This document shows, piece after piece, positions 34,635 through 41,930 of a stretch of DNA of 64,000 bases (positions within the stretch are counted from its first letter, which is position 1; the number at the start of each line of letters is the position of its first letter). A program made the position numbers and the translations under genes. Source of the DNA: Plantibacter flavus (lineage in GTDB: Bacteria; Actinomycetota; Actinomycetes; Actinomycetales; Microbacteriaceae); NCBI RefSeq assembly GCF_900177615.1, contig NZ_FXAP01000003.1, positions 124,001 to 188,000 of the forward strand, given 5' to 3'. Below the pieces are notes generated by a model. That model was not told the origin of the DNA, made no database searches, and was given only the letters and a program-made list of their open reading frames with translations.

Positions 34635-34913
34635 GTGTCCGAACTCCGAATCGACAGCGCCGGTATCGCCCGAGTGGCGAACCACATGATGACCGTGGAC
34701 GCGCTCATCCCCGTCACCGATGTCGGCGAACCGTCCGACAGCGACAGCGACGTGTGCGTCGCGGCCCTCGCGGAGTTCGCAGCATGGCGGGCGTCCGAAC
34801 TCGCGAGCTTCCACGAGTTCCTGCTCGACTCGTGGGAAGCGGCGACCGGGGCGGCTCGGGCGTTCGTCGAGGCCGATCGCGCGGCGGCCGAGGCAGCCGG
34901 AGGCACCCGATGA
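34635..34913 (+). CDS. Small EspC/WXG100-like protein
   Basis: The 92-residue helical protein begins SELRIDSAGIARVANHM and ends in a long Ala-rich helix (ATGAARAFVEADRAAAEAAG). The size and the N-terminal pattern resemble ESX-secretion-associated EspC-like proteins, though no WXG tripeptide is present. I start at the GTG at 34635 with AGGGA eight bases before. The stop overlaps the start of the WXG/DUF1023 hydrolase gene (ATGA), the usual arrangement of a small partner with a larger type VII substrate. Confidence 0.62.
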   Translation: MSELRIDSAGIARVANHMMTVDALIPVTDVGEPSDSDSDVCVAALAEFAAWRASELASFHEFLLDSWEAATGAARAFVEADRAAAEAAGGTR

Positions 34914-36664
34914 CCTGGGTTCCGGAAGACCCGTCGACCGGTTCATCCGAAGGCTTGGACGGAGCACGGGCGACGCTGCTCGACGACGGACTGGCCGCCG
35001 GGCTCATCTCCGACTCCCTGAGCTGGACGATCACAGGCATGCGCACCGTGTGGTCCGGCTCCGGAGTGAAGGAATGGTGTGCGGCGCTCGATGCACACCG
35101 CGCCCGCGTGACGGCCTTCGCCGAGGTGGCCGGCACGGCGGCGGAAGCGATCGCCTGGTACACCGAGGAGTTCGAGCGGATCCAGCGGGCGACCCTCACG
35201 CAGCAGTGGCTGCTCGCCGAGGTCGCGGACGACCGGTCGAAGCACGACCGCCGCGTCGCTGAGTTCGTCGGGCCCGTGTCGGCAGATCAGCAGAGGATCT
35301 GGGCGAAGCAGTCGGCCGCCCTCGACCACGAACGTGAGGTCTCGCTCACCTTGATCGCCCGGCTCGCCGAAGAGCGCACGACCGCGGAGAACACCTTCAC
35401 GGGCCTGATGCAGGCCGCGATCCCCGCCACCTGGGGCGCGACGAGACGCCTCGCGGCGGATCTCGGCATCTCCGACCCGTCAATCATGACGCCCCACCAT
35501 CTGGCGGCGGCAGCGGCGGCCGGCACCCTCGGGCTCGAGCGACTCTTCGAGCGCCTCATGACCCTCACACCGGAACAGGTCGCCGAATACTGGGCGATCC
35601 TGCCCCGATCAGTCATCGACGCCCTCATCGCCGCCCACCCCGACGCCATCGGCAACCTCGGAGGGGCCGCCTACGCGGACCGCAGCCTCGCCAACGTCAG
35701 TCGGCTCGATCAACTGCTCACCGACGCACAAACGGCCTACGACCAGGCCTTGGAGCATGCAGGCGACCCCCTCAGCCAAGCTGTGGGGGCTCTCGCTCAG
35801 GCCCTCGACCGGCTGGAGGCAGCGAAGTACCTCGCGGACAACTACGCGAACGGGAAAGGCCTCGGCAACAAGCCTCCGCAGTACCTCATCAGCCTCGACA
35901 CCACGGTCGAGGGCGTCCCGCTCGCCGCCATCTCGGTCGGCGACCTCGACACCGCGACGGACGCGACCTTCTTCGTCCCGGGCATGGGCAGCAGCGTCAA
36001 CGAAGCGGAAGACTACCTTCGCGGCGTCATCGAACTGCGGAAAGCCGTCAAGACCAGTGCCGCGGTCCTGTGGCTCGGCTACCGCAGCCCGGACGTCACA
36101 AACGTCCTGTCGGATGATCATGCGCGAACGGGCGGGGCCCAACTCGGCGCTGCCCTCGGCGGCTATGACGCGATGAGGAAGGCCGCGGGAGGCGGCGCGA
36201 AGCTCAACGTCATCGGGCACTCCTACGGCACCACCACCGCCGCCTACGCGTTGAACCGGGGCGACTACGACGTCGACACCTTTACGATGCTGGGCTCCGC
36301 CGGTATCCCACCCGACATAGGGGTCAACGACCTCAACATGCCGCCCAAGGACGTCTACGCGACTCGGGCCAACTGGGACCTGGTCGCCGGTTTCGGCCAG
36401 CACGCCTCGGACCGGTTCGACCCCGAGGCTGTCGATTGGGGCGCGCACGTGTTCGGAGCCGACGGCACCGACACACTGGAAGGCGTCACCGAGCACAATG
36501 CGGTCGGCTCGAATGAGTCCGAGGACGATCACAAATACCTGGGGAAGGACACCGAGTGCATGGCGAACATCTTCAAGATCCTCCAAGGTGACGGTGAGCA
36601 TACGACGGGCGGGCGCCGCTTTCTCCTGCTGCCGAACCGTCCTCGCGTGCCATCGGAGTGGTGA
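34910..36664 (+). CDS. WXG-like N-terminus fused to a DUF1023 alpha/beta hydrolase
   Basis: The 584-residue protein has an N-terminal helical region with W48-S49-G50 in MRTVWSGSGVKEW, as in type VII secretion substrates. A helical middle part follows (to about residue 320). The C-terminal DUF1023 alpha/beta-hydrolase domain has the nucleophile Ser438 in VIGHSYGTTTAAYAL. FFVPGMGSSVNEAEDY and WLGYRSPD precede it, as in the family. No signal peptide is visible. The upstream small partner and two downstream lipoproteins suggest a secreted or envelope-acting enzyme, perhaps an effector; that role is inferred. Confidence 0.8.
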   Translation: MTWVPEDPSTGSSEGLDGARATLLDDGLAAGLISDSLSWTITGMRTVWSGSGVKEWCAALDAHRARVTAFAEVAGTAAEAIAWYTEEFERIQRATLTQQWLLAEVADDRSKHDRRVAEFVGPVSADQQRIWAKQSAALDHEREVSLTLIARLAEERTTAENTFTGLMQAAIPATWGATRRLAADLGISDPSIMTPHHLAAAAAAGTLGLERLFERLMTLTPEQVAEYWAILPRSVIDALIAAHPDAIGNLGGAAYADRSLANVSRLDQLLTDAQTAYDQALEHAGDPLSQAVGALAQALDRLEAAKYLADNYANGKGLGNKPPQYLISLDTTVEGVPLAAISVGDLDTATDATFFVPGMGSSVNEAEDYLRGVIELRKAVKTSAAVLWLGYRSPDVTNVLSDDHARTGGAQLGAALGGYDAMRKAAGGGAKLNVIGHSYGTTTAAYALNRGDYDVDTFTMLGSAGIPPDIGVNDLNMPPKDVYATRANWDLVAGFGQHASDRFDPEAVDWGAHVFGADGTDTLEGVTEHNAVGSNESEDDHKYLGKDTECMANIFKILQGDGEHTTGGRRFLLLPNRPRVPSEW

Positions 36665-36669
36665 GTGCC

Positions 36670-37218
36670 ATGCGTCGCCTCGTCAACGCCCCCGTCGCCC
36701 TAGCGACTGTCCTGCTCCTCACCGGGTGCAGTGACGCGTCCCAGGTCGTCGAGCCCAAACCCACCGGAGACACGATCATGACCCCCGACGAAGCCAAACA
36801 CGACCTCTGGGACCGCCTCGACGCCGCCGAAACCGCCCTCGGCGGCACCTGGGATAAAACCGAAACCGAAGTCGCCCACAGCTGCGAACAGGGAGCAGGC
36901 TTCTACTACGACTCCTGGCGCCGACGCACCGAACACACCACCAACCCTGACGAACCCACCGACACCCTCATCGAGTTCTGGACCAACGAGGGCTACACCC
37001 TCCGAACCGGCAGCTACAGCCCCGAACACCGGTTCGTCACGGCCACCACACCCAACGGCACCAAGCTCTACTACGCCATCGGCAAAACCGGAACCGGTGA
37101 AATCGACATCTCCGGCTACGGCCCCTGCATCCCCGGAGACTACAAGGAGGTCAGCGACGAGGACTTCCGCCGATACAAAGAGAACAACCCGGCCGAGTTC
37201 CCCACGCCGTCGCCATGA
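36670..37218 (+). CDS. Lipoprotein, first of a tandem pair
   Basis: The product of about 182 residues has a lipoprotein signal, VALATVLLLTGCSD. The mature part has conserved-looking blocks: EPKPTGDTIMTPDEAKHDLW, ALGGTWDKTETEVAHSC, GFYYDSWRRRTEH and SGYGPCIPGDY. Two cysteines (AHSC, GPC) may pair. I do not recognise a family. The ATG at 36670 is used; GTG codons at 36661 (GTGA overlap with the hydrolase stop) and 36658 are possible alternatives. It directly follows the hydrolase gene, and its near-copy starts at 37215, so a role tied to the hydrolase, such as immunity or chaperoning, is possible. Confidence 0.7.
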   Translation: MRRLVNAPVALATVLLLTGCSDASQVVEPKPTGDTIMTPDEAKHDLWDRLDAAETALGGTWDKTETEVAHSCEQGAGFYYDSWRRRTEHTTNPDEPTDTLIEFWTNEGYTLRTGSYSPEHRFVTATTPNGTKLYYAIGKTGTGEIDISGYGPCIPGDYKEVSDEDFRRYKENNPAEFPTPSP

Positions 37219-37637
37219 ACCCGCCCCTGTTCGTGACCGCCGCCCCGACAGCCATCATCGCCCTAGCGGCCGTCCTGCTCCTGACCGGGTGCAGTGACGT
37301 GTCCCAGGTCGTCGAGCCCAAACCCACCGGAGACACGATCATGACCCCCGACGTAGCCAAACACGACCTCTGGGACCGCCTCGACGCCGCCGAAACCGCC
37401 CTCGGCGGCACCTGGGATAAAACCGAAACCGAAGTCGCCCACAGCTGCAACGACGGGAACGGCTTCTACTACGACTCCATCCGACGCCGCACCGAACACG
37501 CCACCGACCCCGACGAACCCACCGACACCCTCATCGAACTCTGGAACGACCAGGGCTACACCCTCGAAACCGGCAGCTTCAGCCCCGAACACCGCAAAGT
37601 CATCGCCACCGCGCCGAACGGCACACGACTCTCCTAG
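37215..37637 (+). CDS. Truncated paralogue of the preceding lipoprotein
   Basis: The 140-residue product repeats the preceding lipoprotein almost word for word (VLLLTGCSD, EPKPTGDTIMTPD, ALGGTWDKTETEVAHSC) with its own N-terminal signal. It stops at a TAG at 37635-37637 where copy one has a tyrosine codon (TAC) in KLYYAIG. The frame then stays open with recognisable homologous sequence to 37784. It lacks the second cysteine block, so it is probably a pseudogene or a recently broken copy. It overlaps the first lipoprotein gene by ATGA. Confidence 0.65.
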   Translation: MNPPLFVTAAPTAIIALAAVLLLTGCSDVSQVVEPKPTGDTIMTPDVAKHDLWDRLDAAETALGGTWDKTETEVAHSCNDGNGFYYDSIRRRTEHATDPDEPTDTLIELWNDQGYTLETGSFSPEHRKVIATAPNGTRLS

Positions 37638-37784
37638 GCCGTCGGCGAGGCCCTCGCCGGCGAAATCAACATCTCCGGCTACGGCCCCTGCATCCCCGGC
37701 GACTACGGCGAGGTCAGCGACGAGGACGTCCGCAAGGTCCGAGAGCGACGCAGCGCCACCGCAGTCCCAACCCCATCTTCATGT
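37638..37784 (+). pseudogene. Untranslated 3' remnant of the second lipoprotein copy
   Basis: In frame after the TAG, codons still spell INISGYGPCIPGDYGEVSDED, matching the end of copy one. At the position of the ancestral stop (37782-37784) the codon is TGT rather than TGA. The frame therefore runs on into the next gene. Both changes point to decay. Confidence 0.7.
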
Positions 37785-37796
37785 AGCGTGCAGCCC

Positions 37797-38252
37797 ATGG
37801 ACATCAGACTCGAGAACGTCGGGATCGCGGTCCGCGACCTCGAGGCGACGATCGCCTTCTTCACCGACCTCGGCCTCACCGTGCTCGGCCGGGACACGGT
37901 GAGCGGTGAGTGGGCCGACACGGCCGTGGGCCTCGACGGCAACCACGCCAGGATCGCCATGCTGCAGACCCCGGACGGCCACGGACGCCTCGAACTCTTC
38001 GAGTACCTGCACCCCGCCGCGATCGAGACGGAGCCGACCCTGCCGAACGAGATCGGCATGCACCGCGTCGCATTCGCCGTCGACGACATCGACGAAGCGC
38101 TCGCGATCGCCGCCAGACACGGCTGCCACCCGCTCCGCGGGGTCGCGGATTATCAGGGCGTCTACAAGCTCAGCTACGTGCGCGGGCCGAGCGGCATCAT
38201 CGTCATGCTGGCCCAGGCGCTGCAGCCGGATCGAGCCGGCGAGTCGGCCTGA
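37797..38252 (+). CDS. VOC (glyoxalase/bleomycin resistance) family protein
   Basis: The 151-residue protein has two beta-alpha-beta-beta-beta units: MDIRLENVGIAVRDLEATIAFFTDLGL, and MHRVAFAVDDIDEALAIAARHG. A metal-ligand candidate Glu lies in LELFEYLHP. The ending GPSGIIVMLAQAL is typical of VOC lyase-like enzymes. The substrate is unknown. The ATG at 37797 is used; a GTG at 37788 in the same frame is possible. No strong ribosome site is seen. It converges on the TetR gene with only 2 bp between stops. Confidence 0.85.
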   Translation: MDIRLENVGIAVRDLEATIAFFTDLGLTVLGRDTVSGEWADTAVGLDGNHARIAMLQTPDGHGRLELFEYLHPAAIETEPTLPNEIGMHRVAFAVDDIDEALAIAARHGCHPLRGVADYQGVYKLSYVRGPSGIIVMLAQALQPDRAGESA

Positions 38253-38254
38253 CG

Positions 38255-38941
38255 TCATTCAGTGACCGACTCGGTGAGGGCGCGGACGATGGCCGGGAGC
38301 GTGCGCATCGCGAGTTCGCGCGGCGAGCCTTCATCGCCGTCCGGGTCCATGAGCACGGCCGTCTGGATGGCCGACTCGTAGAGGGCGACGACGATGTTCG
38401 CGATGTCGGGCGTCGGGATCGTGAACCGGACGTGTGCGAGTCCGGCAGCCTGGTCGAGCCACGCGGCGAGCTGTCGGCCCGCGCTCTCCTGGTGCTGGAG
38501 ATAGCGGGCTGCGACGTCGGCGTCGCGCATCGCCAGCATCCGGAACTCCGACTGGACGAGGCACCAGCGGCGGTCATCGGGCTGGAGTTCGAGGAAGGCA
38601 CGGATCAGGGCCTCGAGCGATCCCTCGGTGTAGCGACCCGCTGCGTCGAGGAGCGACGGGCTGACCGCCTGCAGTCCTGCCTCCAGGCGGTCGAGGCGGA
38701 GCTGGTTCTCGCGTGACTCGAGGGCGAAGAACAGCTCCTCCTTCGAATCGAAGTTGGAGTAGAAGGCGCCGCGGGTGAAGCCCGCGCGCTCACTGATCTG
38801 CTCGACCGACGCCGCGTGGACGCCGAACTCGGCGAAGACCTCGTAGGCGGCGTCGACCAGCCGCTCGCGCGTCCGCTGTCGGCGCGCGGACTCGACGGGT
38901 GCCTCGTCGCTCGGGGACTCGACCGCTTCGTGCACGCGCAT
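38255..38941 (-). CDS. TetR family transcriptional regulator of the MMPL/YhgE exporter
   Basis: The 228-residue regulator has the N-terminal HTH RERLVDAAYEVFAEFGVHAASVEQISERAGFTRGAFYSNF at about residues 25-65. A ligand domain follows that ends IANIVVALYESAIQTAVLMDPDGDEGS. It is divergent from the MMPL transporter gene across 151 bp that contain three matching 16 bp dyads (38979-39028). Repression of itself and of the exporter operon, relieved by a ligand, is inferred. Confidence 0.9.
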   Translation of the reverse strand: MRVHEAVESPSDEAPVESARRQRTRERLVDAAYEVFAEFGVHAASVEQISERAGFTRGAFYSNFDSKEELFFALESRENQLRLDRLEAGLQAVSPSLLDAAGRYTEGSLEALIRAFLELQPDDRRWCLVQSEFRMLAMRDADVAARYLQHQESAGRQLAAWLDQAAGLAHVRFTIPTPDIANIVVALYESAIQTAVLMDPDGDEGSPRELAMRTLPAIVRALTESVTE

Positions 38942-38978
38942 CCTGACACCTTACTGACAGCTCGACCGACTTCTTGCC

Positions 38979-39028
38979 GATACACCACTGTATCCAATAC
39001 AGTCGTGTATCGGATACACCGCTGTATC
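38979..39028. promoter_or_regulatory. Three tandem TetR operators, 17 bp apart
   Basis: GATACACCACTGTATC (38979-38994), AATACAGTCGTGTATC (38996-39011) and GATACACCGCTGTATC (39013-39028) are 16 bp dyads of one consensus, GATACAC-N2-CTGTATC, with the middle copy inverted. Starts are spaced exactly 17 bp. They fill the centre of the divergent tetR/mmpL promoter region. Confidence 0.85.
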
Positions 39029-39092
39029 GATCCTGTTCGAATTTCTCCGTCGGCTCGCCTGCAAGCAGCGCCGACCTCCCTAGGAGCGACGC

Positions 39093-41930
39093 GTGTCCTC
39101 ACTGCTCTACACTCTCGGCCGCTGGGCGTTCGGCGCCCGCAAGCTCGTACTGATCCTCTGGATCGCCGTGCTCGCCCTCGCAGGTGGCGGCGCGCTGCTC
39201 TTCAACCAGGGAACCGACAACGCCTTCTCCATCCCCGGCACGGAGTCGCAGGAGGCACTCGACTCGCTCGACCACACCTTCCCGCAGGTGGCCGGCGCCT
39301 CGGCGCAGATCATCGTCGTCGCTCCGAAGGGCGACACCGTCGAAGACGCCGGGGTCCGGTCGGCGATCGACGACGCCGTCACCGCCCTCGGCGACATCGG
39401 GCAGGTCGAGCAGGCGGTCTCCCCCTTCGACGAGAACGTGACGGGGGCGGTCTCGGAGGATCAGCGGGCGGCGCTCATCTCGATCCAGTTCGACGGCGCG
39501 CAGACCGACATCACCGCGGCCACGATCAGCGACGTCGAGGACGCGGAGGCGAGCCTGGCGAACGCCCTCCCTGCCGGAGCCGAGTCGTCCCTCGGCGGGC
39601 AGCTCATCAGCAACAGTCTGCCGACGCTGAGTGTCATCGAGCTCGTCGGCGTGGTCGTCGCGCTCGTCGTCCTCATCCTCACCTTCGGCTCCTTCCTCGC
39701 CGCGGGCATGCCGCTCATCACCGCACTGCTCGGGGTCGGCATCTCGATGGCGCTCATCTTCGTTGCCACCGTCTTCGGGCCGATCTCGTCCACGACGCCG
39801 ATGCTCGCGCTCATGCTCGGTCTCGCCGTCGGCATCGACTACGCGCTGTTCATCATCTCGAGACACCAGGACGGCCTGCGCAGTGGGCTCGACCCGGCCG
39901 AATCGGCCGCCCGCGCGACCGCGACGGCCGGCTCCGCCGTCATCTTCGCGGGCCTCACGGTCATCATCGCCCTCCTCGGGCTCGCGGTCGCGAACATCCC
40001 GTTCCTCACGACGATGGGTGTCGCCGCGGCGGTCGGTGTCGCGATCGCCGTGGTCATCTCGCTCACCCTCATCCCGGCCATGCTCGGCTTCGCCGGCGAG
40101 CGCCTCCGGCCCAAGGCGAGGCGGGCCAGGAAGCGTGCGGCGGCCCGGGGCGCTGCCGCTGCGCCGGAGCTTGTCGAAGGGCAGCAGGACTCGCTTGCTG
40201 AGCACCACACCGCGGTCCCTGAGCCTGTCGAAGGGCCCAACCGCTTCTTCCTCGGCTGGGTGCGCGGCGTCACGCGAATCCCCATCGTCACGATCGTCGC
40301 CGTCGTCGCCGTCCTGGGCGCCCTCGCCATCCCCGCCCTGTCGCTCCGACTCGCGCTCCCCGACGCCGGTTCGCTGCCGGAGGGCGACGGAGCCCGCACG
40401 ACGTACGACCTCGTCTCCGAGCACTTCGGCGAGGGCTTCAACGGGCCGCTGATCGTCACCGGCGGCATCGTCGGCAGTACCGACCCACTCGGACTCATGG
40501 CCGACCTCAAGCAGGAGATCGAGGGACTCGACGGCGTCGCCGCCGTTCCACTCGCCACCCCCAACGCGACGGCCGACACCGGCATCATCCAGGTCATCCC
40601 GAGTGGCAGCCCCGACTCACAGGCGACGAAGGACCTCGTCGCCGAGATCCGGGGACTGCACCAGTACTTCCAGGACGAGTACGACGTCGACCTGCAGGTC
40701 ACCGGGTTCACGGCCATCGGCATCGACATCTCCGATCGCCTCGGCGGCGCCCTCCTCCCCTTCGGCCTGATCGTCGTCGGCCTGTCGCTCGTGCTCCTGA
40801 CGATGGTCTTCCGCTCGATCTGGGTACCGATCAAGGCGACCCTCGGCTACCTGCTGTCGGTCGCCGCGTCGTTCGGCGTCGTCGCCCTCGTCTTCGAGCA
40901 CGGCGTGTTCGCCGAGGCACTCCACGTCGCCAGGACCGGTCCGGTGATCAGCTTCATGCCGATCATCCTCATGGGTGTCCTGTTCGGGCTCGCGATGGAC
41001 TACGAGGTCTTCCTCGTCTCCCGGATGCGCGAGGACTTCGTCCACTCGGGACTTGCGAGGCGATCCGTCGAGACCGGCTTCCTCGGCTCGGCGAAGGTCG
41101 TCACCGCCGCGGCCGTCATCATGTTCGCGGTGTTCGCCGCCTTCGTGCCGGAGGGCGACACGAACATCAAACCGATCGCCCTCGGGCTCGCGGTCGGCGT
41201 CTTCGTCGACGCGTTCATCGTGCGCATGACCCTCGTGCCGGCGGTGCTCGCGCTCCTCGGCGACCACGCCTGGTACCTGCCGAAGTGGCTCGACCGCATC
41301 CTGCCGTCGTTCGACGTCGAGGGCGAGGGCCTGCAGCGCGAACTCGAGCTGCGCGAGTGGCGCAACGGTGACGAGGTCGCGATCGCCGCCGCCGGGGTCA
41401 CCCTGGCCGGTGCGGACGGACCGCTGTACGAGGACGTCGACACGACGGTCGCCGTCGGTGGCGTGCTCGCGGTGCAGGGCGCGCGCCCGGTCTCGGTCAC
41501 CGCCCTCCTGCTGACGCTGGCCGGTCGCCTCGAACCCGACCACGGTCGACTCAAGGTCGCCGGTCTGGTCCTGCCGGTCCGCGCCGGGGCCGTCCGGTCC
41601 CGCGTCGCGTACGTCCGTCTCGACCACGGCGAACCTGTCGGGACGCTCGCTTCGGCGCTGGCCGAACGCCCGGCCGTCATCGTCCTCGACGGGGTCGACA
41701 CCGTGCCGGACGACGACACGAGACGCGGACTGTACGAGCGCCTGCTGACGGCGACCAGGGCCGCGGAGCGCACGCGCCGGCCACTCACGATCGTCGTCGG
41801 CACCGCGGACGCGTCCTCGCTCGCCGACGTCCTGCCGACCACGGCGCCGGAGGTACTCGACCTCGACCGCGCCGCCTCCACCACCCCCTCCACTCCCACC
41901 GCCATCGCTGAATCGAAGGTCGACGCATGA
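39093..41930 (+). CDS. MMPL family transporter with degenerate ABC-ATPase-like tail
   Basis: The 945-residue membrane exporter has two RND-type halves, each with a large extracytoplasmic loop and 5-6 helices. The GIDYALFIISRHQDG and AMDYEVFLVSRMRED motifs hold the family proton-relay region. Residues about 745-930 form an extra domain that follows an ABC ATPase in outline: LAVQGARPVSVTALLLTLAG where Walker A should be, and AVIVLDGVDTVPDDDTR where Walker B should be. The Walker A lysine is absent. Residues about 358-382 in the cytosolic linker come from the CTTGTCGAAG repeat. The start is a GTG after TAGGAG. It is coupled to a YhgE gene. Confidence 0.88.
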   Translation: MSSLLYTLGRWAFGARKLVLILWIAVLALAGGGALLFNQGTDNAFSIPGTESQEALDSLDHTFPQVAGASAQIIVVAPKGDTVEDAGVRSAIDDAVTALGDIGQVEQAVSPFDENVTGAVSEDQRAALISIQFDGAQTDITAATISDVEDAEASLANALPAGAESSLGGQLISNSLPTLSVIELVGVVVALVVLILTFGSFLAAGMPLITALLGVGISMALIFVATVFGPISSTTPMLALMLGLAVGIDYALFIISRHQDGLRSGLDPAESAARATATAGSAVIFAGLTVIIALLGLAVANIPFLTTMGVAAAVGVAIAVVISLTLIPAMLGFAGERLRPKARRARKRAAARGAAAAPELVEGQQDSLAEHHTAVPEPVEGPNRFFLGWVRGVTRIPIVTIVAVVAVLGALAIPALSLRLALPDAGSLPEGDGARTTYDLVSEHFGEGFNGPLIVTGGIVGSTDPLGLMADLKQEIEGLDGVAAVPLATPNATADTGIIQVIPSGSPDSQATKDLVAEIRGLHQYFQDEYDVDLQVTGFTAIGIDISDRLGGALLPFGLIVVGLSLVLLTMVFRSIWVPIKATLGYLLSVAASFGVVALVFEHGVFAEALHVARTGPVISFMPIILMGVLFGLAMDYEVFLVSRMREDFVHSGLARRSVETGFLGSAKVVTAAAVIMFAVFAAFVPEGDTNIKPIALGLAVGVFVDAFIVRMTLVPAVLALLGDHAWYLPKWLDRILPSFDVEGEGLQRELELREWRNGDEVAIAAAGVTLAGADGPLYEDVDTTVAVGGVLAVQGARPVSVTALLLTLAGRLEPDHGRLKVAGLVLPVRAGAVRSRVAYVRLDHGEPVGTLASALAERPAVIVLDGVDTVPDDDTRRGLYERLLTATRAAERTRRPLTIVVGTADASSLADVLPTTAPEVLDLDRAASTTPSTPTAIAESKVDA
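40164..40237. repeat. CTTGTCGAAG repeat pair inserted in frame in the MMPL gene
   Basis: GGAGCTTGTCGAAGGGC at about 40166-40182 and a fuller copy at 40213-40237 flank GAGCACCACACCGC, a unit like the 5820-6005 array. Translation is PELVEGQQDSLAEHHTAVP and EPVEG. The length keeps the frame and the insert falls in the linker between the two transporter halves. Confidence 0.85.
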
